Origin: Pomphorhynchus laevis
Lineage: Eukaryota > Acanthocephala > Palaeacanthocephala > Echinorhynchida > Pomphorhynchidae
DNA length: 64,000 nt
Assembly (NCBI GenBank): GCA_012934845.2
Contig: WNNJ02003011.1
Coordinates: 1 to 64,000, forward strand
Direction of reading: 5' to 3'
Positions 50,385 to 62,159 of the stretch are shown here, piece by piece. The position numbers and the translations under genes are program-made. How positions within the stretch are numbered: position 1 is the first letter of the stretch; the number at the start of each line of letters is the position of its first letter. The notes under the pieces were generated by a model. That model ran no database searches and had not been told where the DNA came from. It saw only the letters and a list, made by a program, of their open reading frames with translations.

Positions 50385-51160
50385 ATGGAAGTGACATTGT
50401 GCCTGAAAGTCGTGAATCAAAGTTCTGCCTATCAAGCAACACCATTTTCTATGAATGCCGTATTTTGTAAGAAATGCTGGACCGTTGTTGACTTAGCACA
50501 TCCGTGCACCATCATTATACATGCCGTATCTATTAAGTATGCAACGAGTGCAGCGAAAATTCAGCAACAACCACTGCCTAGTTTTTAAGGATGGTCCGCA
50601 CAACAATAAGCAGTGTCGGAAACGCCTTCATTAACCATGTCACACAGGCAACCGAAACAACCAGTGGGTTCTTCATTCTAATGATGAATATTGCCGAGTT
50701 ATCCATCATTGTGATGCTAAAGTGGTCGTATAGAAGTGACATGGTGCCTGAAAGTTGTGAATCAATGTAATGTCTACCAAGCAACATAATTTTCAATAAA
50801 TGCCATATTTCGTAAGAAATCCTGGACCGTTGTTTAGCACATCCGTGCACTACCATTATACATGCCGTATCCATTAAGGATCCAGCGAGTGCAGTGACAA
50901 TTCAGCAACAACCTCTGCCTAGTGTTTAAATATGGTCCGTACACGAATTCCATCTGGTAAAGAGCGCAATCCTCAGTCAATTAAGCAAAGTGTTAGAAAC
51001 GCCTTCATTCACAATGTCACACAGGAAACCATCAGTGGGTACTTTATTCTACTGAGTATTGCCAAGTATTCCATCGTTTCGGTGCTAGGGTGGTCGTCTA
51101 GAAGTGACATGGTGCCTGAAAGTTGTGAATCAAAGTCTCTATCATCCTTGATTCTATTTT
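50385..51160 (+). mobile_element. Retrozyme-like tandem array, family E
   Basis: Two units in tandem plus the start of a third. GGTGCCTGAAAGT recurs at about 50399, 50743 and 51111, giving units of ~344 and ~369 bp. Each unit has CGAAAC or its relic, a 22-nt spacer and CTGATGA or its relic (50647-50696 and about 51025-51065). No frame is kept across units. Tandem small non-coding units with hammerhead pieces fit retrozymes, which spread through circular RNAs using other elements' RT. Confidence 0.6.
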
Positions 51161-51705
51161 ACCTCACTAGTTCCGAATTCCTAAAAGCACCTCGTGTGCA
51201 CTTGGCTCGAATCTGACTGTAGAATTTCTAAGCGCATTCTACTTCAATCTTTTAAAGTCTTTCTACATTTTCTCAAATGTGATCACACTTCTATCTCTAG
51301 TCATCGTGCTCATTGATTAAATCTTCGACGTTCCTAACACTCTCTTCTACGTGATAAATGTAAACTTTCCTGGCAAAATAAGATCGCATCACAGTCTGAT
51401 CAAAAGTATACTTAGAGAACCTTTAATTTTTATGCTCGCTCTCCAAATGTTCATACCAACGATCCTCACATTCTCTTATTTTCAGTCTAAAATCACTACG
51501 ATCATCTTATATATCAATATAAATCATCAATCCTCGTCTTGATCATTATGCGCATTTCTTCCTGACCTATTCCATATTCTTCCTGTTTCTTCTAGCAAAG
51601 TCCCTAACGTTCTACTCTTTCTATGCCCAACACATATTCACCTTCCGTTCAATCTGCCTTCCGTGGTTAGTTAAATCTGCATATGGTTAGTTTAACGAGG
51701 CTAGG
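51160..51705 (+). other. Pyrimidine-rich stretch, possibly LINE remnant
   Basis: Strand bias (C and T rich) like the L2-type LINE copy at 57700-59740, but no motif of its endonuclease or RT can be read. Unassigned. Confidence 0.25.
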
Positions 51706-51890
51706 CCCATGGCACCAAGTTAGCGAATTTTTGGAGATGCCTTTTTAGTATATCACAAGGCAGCCGAAACGACTGATGGTAGTGCACCCTACTAATGAGT
51801 GCTGCCGGCTACCATCAGCTCGTCTAGGAGTGATAAAGAAGTATGATCTACTTGTAATCGAACTCCGGTTTTTTGGTAGCATCTATAATT
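51705..51890 (+). mobile_element. Retrozyme-like repeat, family D, copy 2
   Basis: Matches 4660-4850. Here GGCAGC (51759-51764) pairs perfectly with GCTGCC after the core, and CTGATGGTAG with CTACCATCAG (51809-51818). The core reads CTAATGAG instead of CTGATGAG, so this copy is probably inactive. It abuts the family E array on its right. Confidence 0.6.
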
Positions 51891-52690
51891 ATATATAATA
51901 GTAGTGCACGAATGTGCTGAGTAGACAACGGTCCAGGATTTCTTTCGAAATACGGCATTTATACAAATGACCAATGAGTACCCGGCAACACTCATCAGTA
52001 GAATGAAGTACTCACTGGTCGTTTCAGTTGCCTGTGTGATATTGTGAATAAAGGCGTTTCCAACACTTTGCTTAATTGTCTGAAGCTTAAGCTCTCTATC
52101 AGATCGATTTGCTGTGCGAACCATCTTTAAACACTAGGCAGAGGTTGTTGCTGAATTGTCGCTGCACTCGTTGGATCATTAATGGATACGGCATGTATAA
52201 TAGTATTGTACGGATGTGCTGAGTAGACAACGGTTCAGGATGTTATTCGAAATACGGCATTTATACAAAATGGTGTTGCTTGTTAGACTTGGCAATCTTC
52301 GGTATACTTCAAATGAAATATATATATAATAGCAGTGCATGTATGTGCTGAGTAGACAACGGTCTAGGATTTTTTTTCGAAATACGGCATTTATACAAAA
52401 TGGTGTTGCTTGTTAGACTGGACTTTGATTTACGACTTTCAGTTACCATGTCACTTCTAGACGACTAATGAGTACCCGGCAACACTAATCGGTAGAATGA
52501 AGTACTCACTGGTCGTTTCGGTTGTCTGTGTAACATTGTGAATGAAGGCGTTTCCAACACTGCTTAATTGACTGATGCTTACGCTCTTTACTGGATCGAA
52601 TTGCTGTGAAGACCATCCTTAAACACCAAGCATAGGTTGTTGCTGAATTGTCGATGCACTCGTTGTCGCTGCACAGAACGGGCTTATTCT
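51890..52690 (-). mobile_element. Retrozyme-like tandem array, family E, inverted
   Basis: The - strand carries several partial units; GTGCTGAGTAGACAACGGT recurs at about 51914, 52215 and 52345. Two permuted modules are well kept: 52032-51969 (GGCAAC, TGAAAC, spacer, CTGATGAGT, GTTGCC, with GACCAGTGAGTAC pairing GTACTCATTGGTC) and 52525-52462. Orientation is opposite to the array at 50385. Confidence 0.6.
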
Positions 52691-53300
52691 AAACGACAGA
52701 TCCTTAAATCAAGGCCCAAATTTAAAACTTCTTTCTGATCTTTTGCCTTAACTTTGCTGGATAAATCCATATATACCGTAGTCTAAGTCGTTTAACACTT
52801 TGTCTTCTGGCTTCATGATTTATTAAATTTTATGTTTACTCTAGAATTGTATCTTGTGTTGTGCAACAACATGTTTGTATATTTATACTTATGCAAGGTG
52901 TTCGTCTCTTGCATGGCCTACGGTTAAGTTTCCACTGAAGCCAATCTAGCTCGTCAGGGTATATGCGCCTATTAATAATGCGTAAAAGTTGCTTAGCTTT
53001 TTTATAAAGTAAGAACCAGCAGTAGTATTCGTATTGTATTGGGATGTTCTCATTTAAATTGACAATCCTTCAATAAAATCGCAATAACACGCAAACCAGT
53101 TGCAGGCTAGCTTTACGCAATGATGAATTCCATTTCCATCAGTACATATTCTGAAGTCCTTACATACCAGATGCAGATTTGCAATGTGTTCTTATTTTAG
53201 TGAGTTGTTTATCCGATGAGACTCCGTAAAAGGTACTCTCATATATAGTAGTTACTTGTTCACCGTCGCTCAGGATCTGCCGAATGATTGCTACCGAAAT
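52690..53300. other. No gene recognised
   Basis: Unique sequence of moderate GC content; no frame or repeat partner was noted. Confidence 0.45.
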
Positions 53301-53460
53301 ATATACGCAATAAAGTTTACTGGGAAATAAACAACCAAAAATTTATTTTATTTAATGACGTTTCGCTTTTCCAAAAACTTCTTCGGATATAAAAAAGAAC
53401 ACAATATAATATAATGCTGAAAAACTCAGTTCAAATGCGTCCATGGTATACATTGTTCAA
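53300..53460 (-). mobile_element. PLE tail with decayed hammerhead
   Basis: On the - strand CCGAAGAAG, TTTTTGG-AAAAGC, GAAACGTC (53391-53362): the CTGAAGA core has one change (T to C). It has the same general layout as other PLE tails here, with no coding part attached. Confidence 0.5.
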
Positions 53461-53539
53461 TAGATATTTGCGTCATATACACATCGCCCTAGGTCCGCAC
53501 CCAGTTGGATCTTTTGAAAAATCAGCTAAGATCACTCTG

Positions 53540-54891
53540 CTCCTCAAATTATTTCTTCCTTGTTAGGGATTTTAATCTTTCTTTAGTTAATTGAATTAGA
53601 AATAGCCAATATTACTATAATGTCAAAACTTCGAACTTGCTGAATTCTTACTAGCGGAACTTCTCCTGATACAACATATTAATCAGCCACCATGTATATC
53701 GTCTCAACCGGAGACAATATTAGATCTTGTTTACCAAGCGCATTAGAGATGTAATCAGAGATTATTTCGAGTCTCCGTTGAGAACTAGCGATCATTGTGT
53801 AATTTCAGCATAAATTGCTTACACTTTACAATTACGATCTAAATGCCGTGGCGCCGGAAAGCATAATTGGAGTCGAGTAAACGTGGAAGATCTCTAACTC
53901 TATAGTCATCAGCTAACTTCGCATCTGCCGATCTTCCAATTGGTAATCACTTATCGTTAGTGACCAGAAACCTCATAACAAATTCGGATACGTTTGCACC
54001 AATAAGAAGTAGGGCTTACCGGATAGCTTAAGACTACGATCAAGAAAAGAAATCGATTGCGGCAAATCTCTCAAAACAGCAATGTCATGCTCCATAATTA
54101 TAAAACTCTTCACAATCTCTGCAACCAACTAAAACGCTCAAAAAAAGCATTTGAAGAGGATATTACTTCTGGCATTAACAGGACTCCTAAACGTTTTCGG
54201 GCATATGTTAGACATCGTAGTACCCTACCTTTCATAATTAATTGTGTTCATTTGGATTCGGGTGATATAATTGAAGGGGATATTACGTCTGGCATTAACA
54301 GGACTCCTGAACATTTTTGGGCATATGTTAGACATCGTCGTACCCTACCTTTCATGATTAATTGTGTTCATTTGGATTCGGATGATGTAGTTGACAATGA
54401 TGCTATTGTGGAAGCTTTTGCTAGCAATTTTGGAGTATCTCCACCCTTGCAATCAAAGATTGACCAGGTAGAGTACCCGTCCAACTTTGAATCTAATTTA
54501 TTAATATCTCCCATTAATGTCATTGAAGTTCAATCTGAACTCGATAAATTAAATAGATTTGGATCTGCAGGACCAGATGATATATCTCCTTTTCTTTTGC
54601 ATACTCTGTCACACATTATTGCTCTAAGCCTTACGTCCCTATTTAATCGAAGTTTACAGCAATCGTGGATTCCTGATGATTGAAAAAGTGCAATTGTTGT
54701 GCTATTTCAAAGAAGCAGTTGACACTAACTTGTTCAGATTTTAGACTAATTAGTCTTACCAGTGTTATTTCTAAAATAATGGAAAGGCTAATTAGGAAAA
54801 GAATACGTGATCATCAAAAATTATATCAAATTCTTGATGATTCTAAGCATGGTTTCCTACCCGGTCGCACGTACCTCACTAATCTGTGGAA
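53540..54891 (+). mobile_element. CR1-type LINE, 5' portion
   Basis: Endonuclease debris (RDFNLSLVN, ETILDLVY, SPLRTSDHCVIS) is followed by the EN-RT linker and RT: LDKLNRFGSAGPDDISPFLL, SDFRLISLTSVISKIMERLI and SKHGFLPGRTYLTNLW. The RT is interrupted by the inverted L2-type LINE and resumes at ~56500 with VDIVFLDLSKAFIRVPHTRL. A 132-bp internal tandem duplication (54159-54408) repeats DITSGINRTP..RAYVRHRS. Stops in the endonuclease and RT show decay. Confidence 0.8.
54159..54408 (+). repeat. Tandem duplication inside the CR1-type LINE ORF
   Basis: Two ~125-132-bp units that keep the reading frame: GINRTPKRFRAYVRHRSTLP and GINRTPEHFWAYVRHRRTLP. The copies differ at several sites, so the duplication is not recent. 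Confidence 0.85.
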
Positions 54892-54894
54892 GAA

Positions 54895-56490
54895 AAAAAA
54901 TGATTTATTTTAACGTGGCAAATGCGTGCCAGCGCACGCTTACATGACCACAACAAAACAAGAACTGTGAATCAGGTGTCGAGAAGGTGTGAACGGAGGA
55001 GGTGTTTGAATGTGATAAAGGAGGGAGCGCGGCGGACGTCGAGAGGGAGTTGATTCCAGGCGAGTGAGGCGGCGACGAGGAAGGATCGGATACCGTAGTT
55101 GTTGGAGTAATTAGGAACGTGGAGTAAGAGGGTATGACAGGAACGAAGCGATAGCGAGGTGGGGCGAGTATCGTCTAAGAAAGGAAGGTTGATGAACGAT
55201 GGGGAGCCGACAGCGATGAGACGAAAAGTAATGAGAAGAAGGCGGAGTTTGATGCGGATGTGGATGGTGGGCCAGGAGAGTTGGGCAAAATATGTGGATG
55301 TGTGGTCGAAGCGACGGAGACGAAAGAGCACTCGAACGGCGGTGTTGATTATTCGTTGTAGGGTAGGATGATGGATTTTGGAGAATTGGCGAAAAGGCTA
55401 AGGCAGTAATCGATTTTAGGGAAAAGAAGCGATGAAAGAAGAGACATACAAGAACGGAAGTCGATAAGGGGGCGGATACGGCGGATGTCACGAAGAATTA
55501 AGTTAGACGAGCGGACCTTGTCACGGACGAAGGGTTTAAGGGAAAGGTGATCATCGAAATGGAAGCCTAAGAAAGTGAGATTGTGGACTATAGGGATGAT
55601 CGATGAGGCAAAATATACAATGGGAGGAGATATGTTTGGTTTACGGGGAAGGATCCACATTATTTTGGACTTTTCGGGGTTTAGAACGAGATGGAGATTG
55701 GAGAGACGTTTGTAGATAGAAGAAAGACAGTTGGAGGCAGAAATGCCGATATCGTGTATGCGATGTGCGGGTGCATGAGCATAGATTAGAATGTCATCGG
55801 CGTATTGCATGACGTTAAAGGAGTAAGGTTTGATAAATGGAGAGAGATCGCCAAGCAAAAGAGAGAAAAGCAGGGGACCTAGGACTGAACCTTGTGGAAC
55901 CCCGCAAAAAATAGGGATGGGAGGGGAGGATGATGAATTAGAACAGACGCGAAAGGAACGGTCGGATAGATATGAGGCGAACCATGCTACGGAGGAGGAA
56001 GAAAAGCCGTAATCATAACGAAGGCGAGAAAGGAGGACGGAGTGGTCGACAATGTCGAATGCGGAGGAGAGGTCGAGGGAGATGAGAACACTATATAGAG
56101 CCTTGTCTCGAGAAATGAGTAAGTCGTTGTACACTTTTATGCATGCGATTTCTGTCGAGTGATTAGAGCGGAAAGCGGATTGGAAAGGAGGGTACAGATT
56201 GGATGAGGAGAGATAAGCGTTGATTTGTATTAAGATGAGGCGTTCTAAGAGCTTAGAAAGAGTAGGGAGTAGTGAAATGGGGCGATAGCTAGAAGGAAGG
56301 GAGGGGTCGAGCGATTGTTTCTTAAGGAGGGGACGAACGATTGCGGATTTCCAGTGTGAAGGGAAGATACGACTGCGGATGGACGAGTTAAACAAGGTTG
56401 TGAGAAATGGGGATATCGATGAGCATATAGATTTTAATATGTGGGTAGGCAGGGGATCGGCAGGTGAGGTTTTGTTTGCGAGCCTTCGGC
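54895..56490 (-). mobile_element. L2/CR1-type LINE inserted in the CR1-type LINE
   Basis: RT frame 56506-55349 (385 residues) then frame 55331-54972. RT: NKTSPADPLPTHILKSICSS, SSYRPISLLPTLSKLLERLI, SVLISLDLSSAFDIVDHSVL, GVPQGSVLGPLLFSLLLGD and NVMQYADDILIYAHA. The end FLVAASLAWNQLPLDVRRAP with FKHLLRSHLLDT is typical of L2/CR1. One frame change lies near 55340. It is 5'-truncated before the RT fingers. The short 3' UTR forms a hairpin GCGTGC-GCTG-GCACGC (54939-54924). A 13-bp palindrome sits at the 5' junction. Confidence 0.9.
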
Positions 56491-56499
56491 AGGTGAAGG

Positions 56500-56650
56500 C
56501 TCGCAAACATTGCGTAGCTGCTTTTAGTTCGGATTTTACGGTTGATATAGTATTTCTGGATTTATCTAAAGCATTTATCAGAGTTCCGCATACTCGTTTA
56601 GATTCATTATTACGTTATTACGGTATTCCTGTGATGGATGTAGTTTACTT
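56500..56650 (+). mobile_element. CR1-type LINE, RT continuation
   Basis: SSDFTVDIVFLDLSKAFIRV then PHTRLDSLLRYYGIPVMDVV continues the RT interrupted at 54891. The palm Asp (FLDLSKAF) is here. Sequence past 56650 is not recognisably LINE. Confidence 0.75.
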
Positions 56651-57700
56651 CGAGTTAAGAATGATTTTATGATTTCGTACTTTTTGATAATTTTCATATT
56701 TGAAATATATATTATGATTCTTATTTGTAAGATTGGTGACGACAACGTGTCGGTTACACGAATACACCTTGAAGATTTCATTTCGAAATTTCAATATCCA
56801 TGATTTACTGAAAAGCTGATACTTCATTAGTAAGATCAAAAAACATTTTTAAAATGATAAAGTGATTTTGCAGCTTCAAACGCGGTATATTCGATATCTT
56901 GTAGTCGTAGTTTATTTAAAATCAAGCCTATTTGAGATATCAATAACTAAAGTATTCGTATTAAGATACTATATCAATTTTTTGTTCTCGGAAGCACTTC
57001 CAGTATCATAAAATTAATAATTTTACAATGATAGTTTACAATCATACACCATTAACCTTATGAATTCGTGAAATAATGACTTATGTCCATCAGAAAAAAT
57101 TGATATGTTCCATAACTTCTGTTAACAATAGTTTAACCTCGTATCTGATTAAATAATCATTTAGAAATGTACAATACCGGAATTAAGTTCGCGTGTACTT
57201 GCATTCAAGCATTAGAGAGATAAATAAATATCACATCACACAAAATACATAATTTCAGGAAAGCCGATTAAATATGAATAGTGTGATTATTGCAACATAT
57301 TCAAAGACTGGCTTACCTAATTTGTTATCTTGAAAACAGGGATGATTGTAATCGTTCGGCACTACAATATCAGAGACTTTATAGCTAAGGAGCTAATAGA
57401 ATACGCACACATCATAGAAGTTGATCTTTTTTATAAGTGGACATTGCCTTAACGTTTGATTCGTCACAAAAGCTCGAGATAATGAGTTACGGTTGGGAAT
57501 ATACTGTGAGGCTTGAAAGGAATTTTTTGCTCAAGCGTTCATTGACTTTGTGGTATTTAATAATCATATTCACAATTAGTCAAAACTGCTTTCACGTATC
57601 ATAAATCACGAAAGTGTGCCAAATACGCCGAACATGTCAACGTAGTAGAACGAAGCGAAATTATAACTGTATTCCTAATGTGTTTAAATTAGTGTTCAAG
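56650..57700. other. No gene recognised
   Basis: About 1 kb of AT-rich unique sequence without an open frame of note. Confidence 0.5.
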
Positions 57701-59740
57701 CAATCGATCTACTCTATAAAATGGCCTCCTTACATTCTCGTCACCCTTGATATCACATCCAATCACACCCCGCATTACACACCTACCATCCTACGTCGCC
57801 CTTAAAGAAATCTTGATCTCCCTCTTCTCCACTCTGCCTTACTCAAATCGTATCTATCCTCTCCCACAATCACATCATCATATCCTCACGATCTCACATT
57901 TCTCTTCAATTCTGAACTCACATCTATTCTCGATCTTCTCTTGCCCTACAAGCCTCACCCTCACCGTCGCTTGAACTGTGCCCCATGGTTTGATATACAA
58001 TGCCTACTCTAAAGCGTCGACTCCGTCATGTTTTTCGAGTCCATCATTGCTATCTCAGACCTTATATCCGCTCGCTCACTTCGTCTCTCCGTGATTCCTA
58101 TCTTGCTCTTCGCCGATCTCACATCAACCTAATACGTACCAAATGCAACTCCTTCTGGCAGCATAATATCATCACTTCATTCAAATCTAGGTCTTTCTGG
58201 CATAATTTTAACTCAATCCTTACTCGCTCCTCTTCGTATTGCAACATCAAACCCCATGATTATTCGTCATTTATCCAGACCAAAGTATCCACGTTGATCT
58301 CTCACAACCCCGCATCAATTCCATTTCACTGTTACTCGCATCGCCTCATCCTTCCAGAACTTTCATCTTCAACCTGTCTCAATGCTAAAGTCTCATCTGT
58401 CATCGTCCTTGCCCAGCAAAACCTCACCTGCCGAAACCATGGCTACCCCTTACTTAAATCCACATGCTCATCGATAAACACTTTCCTCCCCACCCAGTTT
58501 AATCGTCCATCCGCAGTCGTATCTTCCCTTTACAATGGAAATCCGCCATCGTTCGTTCACCTCCTTAAGAAACAGTCGCTCGCCTTCTCCCACTCCTTCT
58601 AGCTATCGCCGCATTCCACTCCTTCCTACTGTTTCTAAGCTCTTAGAACTCCTTATCTAAATACAGATCTACGTATATAACTCTTCATCGAATCTGTACC
58701 CTTCTTTCCAATCCGCTTAACGCTCTAATCAATTCACCGAAATCGCCTGAAAGAAAGTTTACAACGACCTCCTCATTTCTCGCGACAAAAATATACATAG
58801 TGTTTTCATCTCCCTCGAACTCTCATCCGTCTTCGATATCGTCGATCAATCCATTCTTTTTCGCCTTCGTTATGATCACGGCTTTTCTTCCTCCTCCGAA
58901 GCATGGTTTGCCTCATATCTATCTGACCGTTCTTTTCGCGTCTGTTCTAATTCATCATCCTCCCCTCTCATCCCTATGTTCTAAGGGTCCCACAAGGTTC
59001 AGTCATAGGTTCCCTGCTTCTCTCTCTTTTACTTGACGATCTATTTCCGTTTATCAAACCTTACTCCTTTAACGTCATGCAATACGCTAATGAAATACTC
59101 ATCTATGCTCATGCACCCGCTCATCGCATACACGATATCGCCATTTCTGCCTACAACTGTCTTTCTTCTATCTACAAACGCCTCTCCCATCTTCGTCTCG
59201 TTCTAAACCCCGACAAGACCAAAATAATGTGGAACCTCCCCGCCAACCTAACATATCTCCTCCCAATGTATATTTTGCCACATCAATCATCCCCATAGTC
59301 CACAATCTCACTTTCTTATGCTTCCATTTCGATGATCACCTTTCCCTTAAACCCTTCGACTGCGACAAGGTCCGCTCGTCTAACTTAATTATCCGTGACA
59401 TACGCCGTATCCGCTCCCTTATCGACTTCAGTTCTTGTATGTCCCTTCTTTCATCGCTTCTCTTCCCTAAAATCGATTACTGCCTCAGCCTTTTCGCCAA
59501 TTCTCCAAAATCCATCATTCTACCCATACAACGAATCATAAACTCCGTTGTTCGAGTTCTACGTCTCAGTCGCTTCGACCACAGATCCACATATCTTGCC
59601 AAACTTCCTATCCCACCATCCACATCCGCATCCAACTCCGCCTTCTTCTCGTATCTTTTCGTATCATCGCTGTCGGCTCACCATCGTTCATCAACCTCTC
59701 CTTATTATACGACACTCGCCACACATCTCTATCAGGTGTT
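57700..59740 (+). mobile_element. L2/CR1-type LINE, second copy, decayed
   Basis: Same family as 54895-56490 but reaching further 5'. Linker and RT N-part MPTLKRRLRHVFRVHHCYLR, RDSYLALRRSHINLIRTKCN and TSFKSRSFWHNFNSILTRSS lie at 58000-58602. Then come degraded palm (HSVFISLELSSVFDIVDQS-like, near 58800) and VMQYANEILIYAHAPAHRIH, where YADD reads YANE (59077-59110). Thumb and C-terminal LFPKIDYCLSLFANSPKSII follow. Many frame changes. It ends abruptly at 59740 against LINE-alpha copy 2. Confidence 0.85.
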
Positions 59741-62070
59741 CCGATGAATCGCAGGTCTTTAGGGCATGAGGCAGGATTTTTCTTAGGAATATAATCACGC
59801 TTACTAATATTGATGCCTGCTACATCGGTTGGGGCGGCTAGCAGCATTGACGGCCACTTCTTTTTGGTCGGCTGTCAAAAGCTGATAGACTCGAGAGGAA
59901 AGTGGAGCGACGGATTTGGAGGTGCCCGGGACTGGACTCCAGGAGTTAAGGATATCTGTTACAGATAGATCCCTACTACTGAAGTTACCTCTTTAGAAGA
60001 GTTAGTGACTCTTCTAAAGCTTTGTCGAGGCCTACATTCCCTATACAAACCAATGCTTTTTCCTTCCAACAAACAAACTTCTCCTTCTTAAAAATCTTCA
60101 AGAAGGAAGACTGAGAAGGGTTAAGGCGAGCAATACTCGTCCTATCCCTACTCAGCTGGAACCTATATCTAGTTCTCCAGTATTTATTCGAGAGGGCTTG
60201 TCTGGCGGAAACAGAGAGATTGAGTAGGTTAAGTAATTTCGCTAGGACCTTGAGTTTCGTCGGAGTGGGATTGTATATACGACCTTTATATGTAGTCGAT
60301 AGAATCGCGGTAGCTTGCGAAGAGAGGTAAGTATTAAATTAGGTCAGACTCTAATTTCCAATTTTGGGAAAGAGTTGTATAGCCGCCTGAAAGAAGGCCA
60401 CTCTGATCGGATCAAAGTGCAACCTCCTTCGAAGCAACGTGTCTTCCTCAATCCTCCAACGAATTAGGTATGAGAGGTAGACAATTGCTGGCGCGACTGC
60501 TCCGTGCAGAGGGGTTTAAGCAACCACCTCGAGTTAAGAAGCATTCAACTAAGGTCAAGAGTCCTTGAGATGAAGAGGAGTGATGCTGGCTTATGTACGG
60601 AGTATAGTGGGAACAAATGTGCTTTGGAATAAATCGAGTAATGTCCTGGGGAGACGGATAGACCGCGTCTCCCGAATGACTATAACATCAGCATCTCTAT
60701 CAGATAGATGTCTAAGGGCAGAAGCACCTCTCGAATTCCACTGAAGAATATACAGTGAAAAAGGCTTACGAGTACTCTGCATTGTGATGGATTAGTTGAA
60801 GGTTGGATTGCCTACCTAGACAAAGCTAGGAGCGGGAAGGTTCCCCTTACCGCCACTAGCACCTTCCAGGGTAGGTACTTGCCCCTGGGCAGTATCTTCA
60901 TTTTCCCTATTCTTCTAGCCTTCGAGCAATTTGCCGAGCTCGATAGGGGGATGGCATGAGCTAAAGCCCCTTTTTTAGATACTGGAATGGCCGTATACGT
61001 TGGGAGGCCAGGATTTGTACAGAAAGCCGATATCACCGTAGTGACCAAGTCCTCCATTTTTTAATTGCAGTATTCACACGTAGATCAACCACCCACATAA
61101 GATCTTTATCCGCCATGCGGGATGCAGAATGAGCGAAGGATTCTGACTTCGGTAGGGCCGACTTGCTGAACTTGCTATACTATAGCATTTGAAATGACTA
61201 CGCTTCCTTGCCCAGGCAGAATGGCTACCCCACAATTGGAGCAGGATGGGGGAGCCATACATTTTTCGCCTGACAGGTTGGAGAGGCCCATACCCCACAC
61301 ATCATAGGCAAGCAGCAGCTGGAGGACCAGTGCCCCTCATTTATGGTACCGGCTGCAGTGAGGATATGTGTACTCTCTTTATTAATAATCGTGAATCGAA
61401 GATTAAAACCCATAAAAGGGTTGCAGGCTGATTTTGAAAGCATTTCCGCTTGCTCCAAGTGTGCGGAACAGAAGCCGATGGATAATGGATAACCGCTTTT
61501 ACCTATAATAGAGCGGAGGTTCGAGATTTTAAACAATTTTTTAAGAAATTCAACATCGCTGTCATCCATATGACATGGAAGATTTGTAATTTTCAACGTG
61601 GCTAGAAGGGGTTTTGACTGTAGAGTCCCAAACTCCAACAGCGATGACTCAAAGAATTCCACGTAGCTTTTTAATAAATCGGTAGTAGTAAATGAAATTT
61701 TAATTTCCATTTCTTTGAATTAAATTGAATTTAAAAGCACTCTATTAGTTATTTTATCCGCGAATGGTCGCAAGAAAATGTTAAACATTAAATGCCTTTC
61801 AATAGGCTTGATTATCTTTATAATAACTATGTTTTTTAATTTTGGGGTGGGAGGAAGTACCTCCCAATCTCCAGTAACAATTGAAAAGTTACTAACCTTC
61901 TGATCAGTAGTTTTTGTACCAGAATTTACCTTTATATCTTCTAATTTGCTTGATTTTGCAATCATCTCTGTAGAAAAACGGATTTTTCCGAATTCCTTTG
62001 AAGCTCCGATACGTTCACTGTTGCGCATCAGTTTGTTTGCATTCAAATACTGCCTCCGTTCCTACCTCGA
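59740..62070 (-). mobile_element. LINE-alpha, copy 2, internally deleted
   Basis: A diverged relative of 33160-36700. From high to low: ORF1 (62046-61225) with IKIIKPIERHLMFNIFLRPF and ILTAAGTINEGHWSSSC; a spacer; the endonuclease start LYILQWNSRGASALRHLSDR with DADVIVIRETRSIRL (60782-60591). Most of the endonuclease (GDFN part) is deleted near 60540-60560; then comes the linker, and the RT N-part SCPKDLRFIG (59847-59740). It is cut at 59740. Several frame changes are present. Confidence 0.8.
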
Positions 62071-62082
62071 AACATGATTTAT

Positions 62083-62157
62083 ATTTTTTTGTGGTCATCT
62101 TAGCGTACGCTGGCACGCATTTGCCAAGTAAAAATAGTTTTTTCTTTTTTTAGTGCA
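62083..62157 (+). mobile_element. Orphan L2-type LINE 3' tail
   Basis: TTGTGGTCATCTTAGCGTAC and GCTGGCACGCATTTGCCA, then a T-rich end, match the 3' tail of 54895-54955 in the other orientation. It separates LINE-alpha copy 2 from the Gypsy fragment. Confidence 0.65.
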
Positions 62158-62159
62158 GT

